A stretch of DNA of 64,000 nucleotides from Candidatus Saccharimonadota bacterium (GTDB lineage: Bacteria > Patescibacteriota > Saccharimonadia > Saccharimonadales > Saccharimonadaceae): assembly GCA_905372835.1 (NCBI GenBank), contig CAJPQK010000001.1, forward strand, positions 248,001 to 312,000, written 5' to 3'. The notes beneath the pieces are model-generated. The model saw nothing but the letters and a program-made list of their open reading frames with translations. It was not told the DNA's origin and made no database searches. A program made the position numbers and the translations under genes. This document shows positions 8,601-15,052 of this stretch, piece by piece (position 1 is the first letter of the stretch; every line of letters begins with the position of its first letter).

Positions 8601-8936
8601 GGCACGACAGCTGATGGTAAGCACACGACAGTGACCTATGATTTGACTGACGGCGGCTTTGGTGATGAGGATAAGGCTGCAAACGGCACCATCGTAGACC
8701 CAGTCGGTGTTTACCAGCGCCAACAGCAGACCAACCCTGGTGTTGGTGGCGGTACTGGCAATCCTGCTAGCCCTACTAACCCTGGCGGCACGACAACCAA
8801 CGGCACTGGCAAGAATGCTCAGGCAACCAACAAGGGCGGCTACTTGGCAGATACCGGTGCTAGTGTCATCGCTGTAACAGTGGTAGCAGTAGTAGCTGGT
8901 GGTGCTGGAGTTTGGTTCATCCGCAAGAAGATGTAA
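5619..8936 (+). CDS. Large GH16 glycosidase with BNR-like repeats, helical stalk and LADTG wall anchor
   Basis: This 1105-residue secreted protein has a signal peptide (about 1-29) and a glycoside hydrolase 16 domain (about 30-335). GH16 enzymes cut beta-1,3/1,4-glucans or galactans. The catalytic motif is GELDIIEW, with E173, D175 and E178 in the ExDxxE form. Seven repeats of about 42 residues follow (about 346-642), like those in the 1261 protein. An Ala-rich helical stalk resembling FIVAR-type repeats spans about 645-885, and a C-terminal beta domain with two Cys spans about 890-1035. The sorting signal is LADTG (1076-1080), a hydrophobic span and RKKM. I infer an enzyme displayed on the wall and acting on glycans of a host bacterium, biofilm or animal surface. 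The substrate cannot be fixed from sequence alone. Confidence 0.88.
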   Translation: MVKRLLVALVSAGGILLLALLYNGSTNASQWGVVWSEEFKGTSVPSSWDVFKQNKDNYGNNHLAYNPSNVRVVNNDYLEIKTQRHCVANLDEPLNDSNASETPCPTGKMTRYLSGRVTNKTKVVDGTKPFRAEIRAKFNWNGKNGTRPSLWMVNGVSLKNCNDNPNANDPYGELDIIEWYSYTPAYTWSSTHATCYHYGVTGTWKHGWRTRRIIHSDEHRSGSKPGTLAYEWHTWAVEYDGETVKYFVDDKPITAYHYHASPTDSKEIERTPAAPLTKLADASLIKKTFDEGWRFIINDYVEADADQKPISPSDNFPKQTMLIDYVRVFQKGAGAQPAETPVPKTGTTWSKRDAAGSRNWTSIASSSDGNKLTAAAWGGKVLTSTDAGATWTEQPGAGDRNWVAVASSADGKKLAAVYDWGGYIFTSTDAGTTWTARGVPGSYNWTAIASSADGNKLVAVAKDHAVYASNNAGATWTALAGSGARKWNSIASSADGNKLVAVVENGAVYTSTDAGATWTERASAGVRKWSAVASSADGSKLVATATGGRIYTSTDAGATWTERAADGLHNWTAVTISDDGQKLSATAGGGGYIYSSNDGGATWVAQTSAGVPNWAAIASSADGSKIAAAPYGGAVYTTANNAPVGPSEEEQKVTAAEAAVANAESTKRPSDVAAAKTKVDAVGDAGKKAAFQARLDAVTNAISGARSALTALIAKAKDPATVAGMSSSTIAALQAQATAAEAVINNANASASELDNARTALQGKLDALKIDKASLQAAITAAEATPLYIKSDPTVASALAAAKAVLNQANPSSSDLQSAIANLNSAVASAKQKEQEAQDAAQAAVTKAETDKTQSAVDAAKVLVNKVQDPAKKAALQAKLNAVVVKPAPTPTMPITSATVAQPGGGTVTVATAGNQCYNIASAVVAAAPNNYDDRVLQDIVSFTINCNGQTARVGYTTRVTLTLSKHYADHNQLAVAKISNGAIKEDITNRVTFGTTADGKHTTVTYDLTDGGFGDEDKAANGTIVDPVGVYQRQQQTNPGVGGGTGNPASPTNPGGTTTNGTGKNAQATNKGGYLADTGASVIAVTVVAVVAGGAGVWFIRKKM
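6652..7545 (+). repeat. Seven tandem ~126-129-base coding repeats
   Basis: The units encode TW...W..(I/V)ASSADG.KL.A...GG.VYTSTDAGA. Several share long identical DNA such as ACCTCCACTGACGCTGG. The similarity to the array at 1384-1875 implies a common origin and possible exchange between the two genes. Confidence 0.8.
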
Positions 8937-8957
8937 TATGATATCGAATAGCTATAA

Positions 8958-8995
8958 TTAGCACTCTTGACACGGGAGTGCTAATTATTTATACT
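8958..8995 (+). promoter_or_regulatory. First CIRCE and promoter of dnaK
   Basis: A perfect TTAGCACTC-N9-GAGTGCTAA lies at 8958-8984. The spacer holds TTGACA (8967-8972), 17 bases before TATACT (8990-8995). Repressor binding and -35 recognition are therefore mutually exclusive. Transcription should start near 9002. Confidence 0.95.
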
Positions 8996-9002
8996 GAAAT
9001 AG

Positions 9003-9029
9003 TTGGCACTCGTGAATAAAGAGTGCTAA
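9003..9029 (+). promoter_or_regulatory. Second CIRCE in the dnaK leader
   Basis: TTGGCACTC-N9-GAGTGCTAA has one mismatch and starts at about the predicted transcription start. Together with the first copy it should give tighter repression. The inverted repeat would also be present in the mRNA 5' end. The AGAAAGGGG ribosome binding site follows at about 9065-9073. Confidence 0.92.
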
Positions 9030-9079
9030 AATGGATATAAGCAAAAACCAGATGTGATCATAATAGAAAGGGGAATCAT

Positions 9080-10972
9080 ATGGGTAAAATTATCGGAATT
9101 GACCTCGGTACAACTAACAGTGCCTTTGCGTACATGCTGGCAGGCAAGCCAGAAGTTATCGCTAATGCTGAAGGTAACCGTACCACGCCATCAGTGGTGG
9201 CAATTAATAAAAAGGGTGAGCGCTTGGTTGGACAAGTGGCTCAGCGTCAGCGTGTAACCAATCCAAAGAACACTATTTACGGGGTAAAGCGTTTAATTGG
9301 CCGTAAGTTTACTGACAAGGAAGTCCAAAAAGACCTCGATATCATGCCATACCAGATTGTTAAAAAAGGTACCGGTGTAGCAGTAGAGATGGGCGACAAA
9401 GAATACACACCAGAAGAAGTTTCAGCTATGATCCTTAGCAAAATCAAGGCTGATGCTGAGGCATTCTTAGGTGAAAAAGTTACTGAAGCGGTCATCACCG
9501 TGCCAGCCTACTTTGACGATTCGCAGCGCCAAGCTACCAAAGACGCTGGTAAAATCGCTGGTCTGGAAGTTAAGCGTATCATCAATGAACCAACGGCGGC
9601 AGCTTTGGCCTACGGCTTGGAAAAAGGTAAAAATGACGAAACCATCGTGGTGTTCGACCTCGGTGGTGGTACCTTTGACGTTTCCATCTTGGAACTTGGC
9701 GACGGTGTGTTTGAGGTGAAAGCTACGAATGGTGACACTCACCTCGGTGGTGAGGACTTTGACAATGTCATCGTCAACTATTTCTTGGATGACTTTAAGT
9801 CTAAAGAAGGCATTGACCTACGCAAAGACAATGCGGCTATGCAGCGACTAAAGGACGAGGCGGAAAAGGCCAAGAAGGAACTATCGACAGTCACTGAGTA
9901 TGAAGTCAATATTCCGTTTATCACCGCTGATGCTGACGGGCCAAAGCACTTTGAGTTGAGCCTGACACGGGCTAAACTGGAAGATTTGGTGAAGGATTTG
10001 TTAGATCGCCTGGATGTGCCAGTCGAGAAAGCGCTCAAAGACGCTAAATTATCCAAATCTGACGTCAATGAAATCGTTATGGTCGGTGGTATGACCCGCA
10101 TGCCGGCAGTGGTTGAGCGGGTGAAGAAGTTGTTCGGTAAAGACCCAATGCAGGGCGTAAACCCAGACGAAGTGGTGGCAGTTGGTGCAGCCATTCAGGG
10201 TGGTGTGTTGGCTGGTGATGTTAAGGATGTGCTACTGCTAGACGTGACGCCGTTGAGCCTTGGTATCGAGACGATGGGCGGTGTGTCGACCAAGCTGATC
10301 GAGCGCAACACCACTGTGCCAACCAGCAAGTCAGAAGTGTTCTCGACGGCTGCCGACAATCAGCCAAAAGTAGAAATCCATGTCTTGCAGGGTGAGCGCG
10401 AATTTGCTAAAGATAACAAGAGCCTGGGGCATTTTGAGCTCGATGGCATCGCGCCAGCACCGCGTGGTGTGCCGCAGATTGAAGTGACGTTTAATATCGA
10501 CGCCAACGGTATCCTTAATGTTACTGCTAAAGACAAAGGTACCGGCAAAGAGCAATCAATTACCATCCAAAACTCTGGCAACATGAGCAAGGAAGATATC
10601 GAAAAAGCCCAAAAAGAGGCCGAGCTGCACGCTGACGAGGACAAGAAAAAGCGCGAAACCGTTGACGCTAAAAACCAGCTAGAAAACGCTATCTATCAGG
10701 CAAAGAAAATGCCAGATGAATTCAAGGATAAGATTTCTGACGACGATAAGAAGGCGATTGACGAAGCAGTTAAGGAAGCGGAAAAGCACAAAGACGCTGA
10801 CGACAAAGATGAGCTGGAAGCAGCAATTAAGGCCTTGCAGGACGCCATCATGCCGATTGGTGCCAAAATGTACCAGCAAGCTACCGAGGACAACAAGGCT
10901 GATGAGTCGAAGGACGACAAAAAGTCTGACAAGGACGAACCAGTTGAGGGTGAGGTGGTTGACGAGAAGTAG
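9080..10972 (+). CDS. dnaK: Chaperone DnaK (Hsp70)
   Basis: DnaK is the ATP-dependent Hsp70 that folds and protects proteins with DnaJ and GrpE. The 630-residue protein starts with IGIDLGTTNSAFA, with phosphate-binding loop 2 at VFDLGGGTFDVSIL, and has the VGGMTRMPAV adenosine motif. The conserved linker DVLLLDVTPLSLGIE leads into the substrate-binding domain, and the acidic tail ends GEVVDEK. The length is normal. It is regulated by two CIRCE copies and is apparently monocistronic, followed by a hairpin at 10993-11026. Confidence 0.98.
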   Translation: MGKIIGIDLGTTNSAFAYMLAGKPEVIANAEGNRTTPSVVAINKKGERLVGQVAQRQRVTNPKNTIYGVKRLIGRKFTDKEVQKDLDIMPYQIVKKGTGVAVEMGDKEYTPEEVSAMILSKIKADAEAFLGEKVTEAVITVPAYFDDSQRQATKDAGKIAGLEVKRIINEPTAAALAYGLEKGKNDETIVVFDLGGGTFDVSILELGDGVFEVKATNGDTHLGGEDFDNVIVNYFLDDFKSKEGIDLRKDNAAMQRLKDEAEKAKKELSTVTEYEVNIPFITADADGPKHFELSLTRAKLEDLVKDLLDRLDVPVEKALKDAKLSKSDVNEIVMVGGMTRMPAVVERVKKLFGKDPMQGVNPDEVVAVGAAIQGGVLAGDVKDVLLLDVTPLSLGIETMGGVSTKLIERNTTVPTSKSEVFSTAADNQPKVEIHVLQGEREFAKDNKSLGHFELDGIAPAPRGVPQIEVTFNIDANGILNVTAKDKGTGKEQSITIQNSGNMSKEDIEKAQKEAELHADEDKKKRETVDAKNQLENAIYQAKKMPDEFKDKISDDDKKAIDEAVKEAEKHKDADDKDELEAAIKALQDAIMPIGAKMYQQATEDNKADESKDDKKSDKDEPVEGEVVDEK

Positions 10973-10992
10973 TCTCGGCGCCAACTTACGAC

Positions 10993-11026
10993 ATAACACT
11001 GCCTCTCTTCTGTGGGGCAGTGTTAT
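10993..11026 (+). terminator. Terminator-like hairpin after dnaK
   Basis: ATAACACTGCC (10993-11003) pairs with GGCAGTGTTAT (11016-11026), an 11-bp perfect stem. The tail ATTTCTAG is short in T, so it may be leaky. Confidence 0.65.
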
Positions 11027-11082
11027 ATTTCTAGTCCAGGCTTATGCTTGCCCCATTGTCAACAAATTGGTATATAACTACT

Positions 11083-11823
11083 ATGCACCGGTTTGACACA
11101 TATGCGTCACGTTTTGAGATTGATGAGCACGAGAGGGTTCATAAGTTGGGCAGGCACGTGCTCGCGTGTGCAACTAATCCTCAGATTGAGCTGATGCGGC
11201 AATTAATGGATGAGCAACCAAAACACCTTCTGGCGCCACTGGCTATTCGAGCAGTGCAGGGAGAGCCGCTTCACGAAACGTATCCTCTCATGGGTGCAAC
11301 ATTGGCTGAACATAAGCGCGCCATACAACACCAGCTGGATGATGGCAAAATGACCGCTGGGGCAATTGTTGACATGATGATGCAAGTGGCGGAGGCTGCC
11401 GCCTATCTTCATGAACGAGGATTGGTGCACCACGACATTCGACCAACGAATATTTTTTATGATGAGATTGAGGGTCAGCCAGTACTAACGCTGTTTGACT
11501 ATAATCAGGTCAAACTGCCGTATGTGCAGACTAAACCACACTCAAGTTGGAACAGGGAGCATGCGCCGGAAATTACTAAGTTCGGCTCACTCATTGACTA
11601 TCGCTTTGATGTGTATGCCATTGGTGCGGTGTTTCATGAACTAACGCACGATTTGATTTGGGAGCCAGGTAATTCTTATCCCGAATATCGCATTAGACCT
11701 TCGCTAGCTCAGCAAAAGGATTTGTTGGAGATTATAGCAACTACTACTGGACCATGTGAAGACCGGTATAGTAACGCCCGTGAACTCCACGCAGCTCTGC
11801 GCGCAGCCGAGTTACGCATTTGA
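11083..11823 (+). CDS. Degenerate protein-kinase-like protein
   Basis: This 246-residue protein resembles the C-lobe of Hanks-type Ser/Thr kinases. The catalytic loop is HHDIRPTN (116-123) with D118 and N123 kept. DFG is replaced by D139-Y-N, an APE triplet is present, and DVYAIGAVFHEL matches the helix F region. The N-lobe is short: I see no glycine-rich loop and no clear VAIK lysine. It may be a pseudokinase or a kinase with altered ATP binding. The start at 11083 is chosen because TATATA (11071-11076), with TTGCCC 17 bases upstream, would give a leaderless mRNA. It sits between dnaK and dnaJ but shows no CIRCE, so a link to stress is only positional. Confidence 0.65.
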   Translation: MHRFDTYASRFEIDEHERVHKLGRHVLACATNPQIELMRQLMDEQPKHLLAPLAIRAVQGEPLHETYPLMGATLAEHKRAIQHQLDDGKMTAGAIVDMMMQVAEAAAYLHERGLVHHDIRPTNIFYDEIEGQPVLTLFDYNQVKLPYVQTKPHSSWNREHAPEITKFGSLIDYRFDVYAIGAVFHELTHDLIWEPGNSYPEYRIRPSLAQQKDLLEIIATTTGPCEDRYSNARELHAALRAAELRI

Positions 11824-11838
11824 CAAAGTGCTACTGAA

Positions 11839-12636
11839 TTATTCTTTCATGACTTGCTGGAGTGTGTAGGCGGCAAGTTTTTTGGGAGCGCCTGTTGATG
11901 GAGTGATTTCCATATCATCAGACTCTGGGAATAGGTCATCAACTCGCTCGCCAATCTCGCGTGACATTGCCTCCCAGAGCAGTTCAATATCAATGATCTC
12001 CCGTCGGTCTTGATATGGCTCATGGTATTCTGCGTGCACTGAATGGTAGGTCGGATCAAGTTTGACGGCAATTCTTTCCAGCTGATGCATTGGCGTCTTG
12101 TCAATTGATGGACGGCTTAACGGCGGCATGTTGTGATAATTTCGCGGCTTGATGACAATATTGGCTTGATTGGCGGCATCAACCGTGGTGCCGAGCGTTG
12201 GAATTCGTTTGGTCTCTCCGTTTTCAAAGCCAAATTTTGTGACCAGTAAGGCGTCAGGGTCGCCGCGCCAGTTGTCTTTCATGACCGAAAGGGCACTGTA
12301 CTGAGGCTCTCCGTCGCGGTCTCCCCAGTGAACAATACCAGCAATGATTGGTACTGAAAAGATGCGTTTTTCACCGTTAATTTCCAGCTCTGGCCAAGGG
12401 TGTCTGCCAGAATTTCGTTGTTCGTGGTCATAGTCACCCATAGTCAGCCATTTGAACACACCAAACTGTTCGGCTAACTCTGAATCTTCGGCCAGTTTTT
12501 TGGCCAGTGGCATCAAACTTTCGATTTGTTTTTCTTCTTCAGGCGAGTAAACCCTTTTCTCCAGCTCTTCAAAGCTCGACGGAGCTGTGCTAAGGTTGGT
12601 ATTTTGCCGTTCTAAGACTGCTGTTGTTTGTACCAT
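11839..12636 (-). CDS. Unrecognised 265-residue protein
   Basis: I do not recognise this protein. It is soluble, with no signal peptide or transmembrane segment. It begins with about 60 charged, probably helical residues. A folded core rich in aromatic residues follows, including GRHPWPEL, IAGIVHWGDRDGEPQYSAL and KPRNYHNMPPLSRPSIDKT, and it ends with a helical tail. GAGGATACC directly before the ATG is a reasonable ribosome binding site. It lies in reverse orientation in the heat-shock block, with its start facing the dnaJ CIRCE promoter across about 150 bases, so the two may share regulatory DNA. No function is proposed. Confidence 0.7.
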   Translation of the reverse strand: MVQTTAVLERQNTNLSTAPSSFEELEKRVYSPEEEKQIESLMPLAKKLAEDSELAEQFGVFKWLTMGDYDHEQRNSGRHPWPELEINGEKRIFSVPIIAGIVHWGDRDGEPQYSALSVMKDNWRGDPDALLVTKFGFENGETKRIPTLGTTVDAANQANIVIKPRNYHNMPPLSRPSIDKTPMHQLERIAVKLDPTYHSVHAEYHEPYQDRREIIDIELLWEAMSREIGERVDDLFPESDDMEITPSTGAPKKLAAYTLQQVMKE

Positions 12637-12741
12637 GGTATCCTCGCTTCGACTTGTATTTATTTTTTTACAAAGCCTATGCTTCTCTATATATCACAGA
12701 ATATAAAAAAAGTCAAAAGATTATGTAAATTGGCTATCTAA

Positions 12742-12781
12742 CTAGCACTCTATTGACACGAGTGCTAACGAACCGTACAAT
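12742..12781 (+). promoter_or_regulatory. CIRCE operator and promoter of dnaJ
   Basis: CTAGCACTC (12742-12750) and GAGTGCTAA (12760-12768) flank a 9-base spacer holding TTGACA (12753-12758). The -10 box TACAAT (12776-12781) is 17 bases further on and the ATG at 12789 is 7 bases after it. The arrangement is the same as at hrcA and dnaK. Confidence 0.95.
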
Positions 12782-12788
12782 AGAATAC

Positions 12789-13892
12789 ATGACCAAACGT
12801 GATTATTATGAAGTTTTAGGCGTGTCTAAAACCGCTTCTGAAGATGAAATCAAGAAGGCTTTTCGTAAAGCTGCAGTGAAATATCATCCTGACAAAGAAG
12901 GCGGTAACGAAGAGAAGTTCAAAGAGGTTAATGAAGCCTATGAAGTCCTGAAAGACAAGCAGAAGCGACAGCGATACGACCAATTTGGCCATGCCGGTGT
13001 CGGCGGAGCTTCGGGCGGTGGTTTTGGCGGCAATCCATTTGAAGGCTTTGGTGGTTTTGGTGCAGAAGGCGTCAACTTTGATTTTGGTGGCGGTTTTGGT
13101 GACATCTTTAGTCAGTTCTTTGGTGGTAGTGCTGGTCGGCAAGGTGGCCCACGGCGCGGTCGCGATGTAGAAACGACAGTGGCTTTGACGTTTGAAGAAG
13201 CTATTTTTGGTGTCGAGAAAAAAATCAGCCTGACGATGGATGATGAATGTGAGCATTGTAAAGGCGAGGGTGTTGAGCCTGGATATAGTTTGAAAACGTG
13301 TGATGATTGTAAGGGGTCTGGTCAGCAGATGCGAGTGATGAATTCCATCTTTGGACAAATTCAACAAGCCATCACCTGTCCAACCTGCAATGGTCGAGGG
13401 AAAATTCCTGAAAAGAAATGTTCAGTTTGCCACGGCAAAGGAACGACGCGTAACAACCGTGAGATTACCGTCAAAATTCCAGCAGGTATTGATGATGGCG
13501 CTGCAATTCGTCTGCGTGGATATGGTGAAGCAATTCAAGATGGTGAGCGAGGAGATCTGTACGTTCAAATCAGGGTCAAGGCTCACAAAAAGTTTACTCG
13601 TGAAGGTGATATTATTCTTTCGGAAGAACATGTTTCCATGGTTGATGCGGCGTTGGGTACGGAAATTGATGTTGAAACGGTGGACGGTGTGGTTCGCATG
13701 AAAATTCCAGCTGGCACTCAAAGCGGCACTGATTTTAAGTTATCAGGACATGGTGTGCCACACCTGAGGAACGACTCTCGTGGTCCACACATTGTTGGCA
13801 TCATCGTTGATACGCCAACCAAATTGAGCAAGAAGCAACGTGAACTTTTGGAGCAATTTAACACCTCCAAAAAGCGTGGGTTATTCTCCTAG
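12789..13892 (+). CDS. dnaJ: Co-chaperone DnaJ (Hsp40)
   Basis: DnaJ delivers substrates to DnaK and stimulates its ATPase. The 367-residue protein has the J domain with the HPD triplet (YHPDKEG), a Gly/Phe-rich region, four zinc-finger repeats (CEHCKGEG, CDDCKGSG, CPTCNGRG, CSVCHGKG) and the two C-terminal beta domains. All key residues are present, so it is a full type I DnaJ. I prefer ATG at 12789 to the GTG/TTG codons upstream because it begins MTKRDYYEVLGV exactly as in the family and fits the promoter spacing. Confidence 0.97.
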   Translation: MTKRDYYEVLGVSKTASEDEIKKAFRKAAVKYHPDKEGGNEEKFKEVNEAYEVLKDKQKRQRYDQFGHAGVGGASGGGFGGNPFEGFGGFGAEGVNFDFGGGFGDIFSQFFGGSAGRQGGPRRGRDVETTVALTFEEAIFGVEKKISLTMDDECEHCKGEGVEPGYSLKTCDDCKGSGQQMRVMNSIFGQIQQAITCPTCNGRGKIPEKKCSVCHGKGTTRNNREITVKIPAGIDDGAAIRLRGYGEAIQDGERGDLYVQIRVKAHKKFTREGDIILSEEHVSMVDAALGTEIDVETVDGVVRMKIPAGTQSGTDFKLSGHGVPHLRNDSRGPHIVGIIVDTPTKLSKKQRELLEQFNTSKKRGLFS

Positions 13893-13947
13893 ATGATTGT
13901 CAATCACTAGTGGTTTATATATAAAACATAAGTGTTATAATTGAGCT

Positions 13948-14442
13948 ATGGAGCTTATGCAGACTGCTCGTAAGGGGCATCATTTCATTTCTCGATGTAT
14001 CATGGTCATTATTATTGTAATGATCGCCTACGGTGCCTATGCTCTGTTGTGTGATGTTAATAAGCCGCGCCCAGTCGTGGTCAGAGCTGGACAGGCAACA
14101 CTGCAGGCTGAGCTTGCGGAAACGGCTGAGCAGCGACACAAGGGTCTGAGTGATCGGACTAGTCTATCAGAAAACCAAGCAATGCTGTTTAAATTTGAAG
14201 GTGATGATAAATGGGAAATGGTCATGCGTAATATGAGCTTCCCGCTCGATATCATCTGGTTAGATAAAGACAAAAAAGTAGTACACATTGAGCATGAAGT
14301 GCAGCCTGATGCTGAGCCGTATGAAATATACAAGCCCAAAGTACCAGCGCGCTATGTCTTGGAATTGGCTGCTGGCGTGGCTAAAAAGTCGAGCATCGTC
14401 AGAGGTACCAAAGTAGAGTTTACGACTGAGGCGACGCAATGA
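13948..14442 (+). CDS. Membrane-anchored DUF192 protein
   Basis: This 164-residue protein has one N-terminal transmembrane span (about 16-35) and an extracytoplasmic DUF192 domain (about 50-160). Family features seen are AETAEQRHKGLSDRTSL, the NQAMLF strand, the MRNMSFPLDIIWLD core, and VLEL near the end. The biochemical role of DUF192 is not settled. The start sits 6 bases after TATAAT (13936-13941), implying a leaderless transcript. The stop overlaps the next start by four bases. Confidence 0.8.
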   Translation: MELMQTARKGHHFISRCIMVIIIVMIAYGAYALLCDVNKPRPVVVRAGQATLQAELAETAEQRHKGLSDRTSLSENQAMLFKFEGDDKWEMVMRNMSFPLDIIWLDKDKKVVHIEHEVQPDAEPYEIYKPKVPARYVLELAAGVAKKSSIVRGTKVEFTTEATQ

Positions 14443-14930
14443 ACGTAGCGGCGTTGCTCTTAGCAATTCTAGTGGTCATTTTTGTAGCGGTGTTGATGAC
14501 GGGCAGGCGCGTTGGCCCACTAGCCTTGGCTGCGGCGGCTGGGTATGTTTTTGTTGAGCTATGGATGGAAGCTGTGCGCGTCATTTTGGGTGGCGTGGGT
14601 ATCAATCTGCCGTGGCTGCCTGATGGTGTGGTGGCAGCGCTGATATTACTATTGGCACCCATGGGACTGTTGATGATTGGTGGCCCAGCATATCACAAGA
14701 AGCACGAAAAGCTCGTGGCGGCAGCTGTGGTAACGGTATTGGTGGCGGCGCTGCTGGTTAGTGTCTTGGCAAAATACCTTACGGTTGACGGCACGGCGCA
14801 AACAGTAGTGCAGCAATTGACTGCCTGGCGTCAGTATATTATTACCGTTGGATTGGGAATGGGGCTGGCGGATTTATTCTTGCTACACACTGTCAAAACA
14901 AAGTCCAAACCCGGTCCAAAGAAGCATTGA
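14439..14930 (+). CDS. Multi-spanning membrane protein of unknown function
   Basis: This 163-residue, very hydrophobic protein has about four or five spans, including residues 1-18, 25-50, 63-82, 90-112 and 133-150. The tail is positively charged and ends GPKKH. The layout loosely recalls CvpA-like proteins, but no signature convinces me. It overlaps the DUF192 gene by ATGA, so both are translated from one message. Confidence 0.65.
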   Translation: MNVAALLLAILVVIFVAVLMTGRRVGPLALAAAAGYVFVELWMEAVRVILGGVGINLPWLPDGVVAALILLLAPMGLLMIGGPAYHKKHEKLVAAAVVTVLVAALLVSVLAKYLTVDGTAQTVVQQLTAWRQYIITVGLGMGLADLFLLHTVKTKSKPGPKKH

Positions 14931-14974
14931 TATACTGTGGATTATGTGCTAGAATGAAAAAGTTCATTCTTGAT

Positions 14975-15051
14975 GGGCCCATAGCTCAGTTGGTTAGAGC
15001 ACCTGCCTTTTAAGCAGGGTGTCCCGGGTTCAAGCCCCGGTGGGCCCTCCA
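14975..15051 (+). tRNA. tRNA-Lys (anticodon TTT)
   Basis: Acceptor GGGCCCA pairs with TGGGCCC. The anticodon stem is CCTGC/GCAGG around CTTTTAA, with anticodon TTT. The CCA end is encoded at 15049-15051. The upstream TAGAAT at 14950-14955 is a possible -10 box. Confidence 0.96.
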
Positions 15052-15052
15052 G

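Noticed and set aside
11044..11082. Upstream start for the kinase-like gene
   Set aside because: The extra 13 residues lie in the promoter and add no kinase motif.
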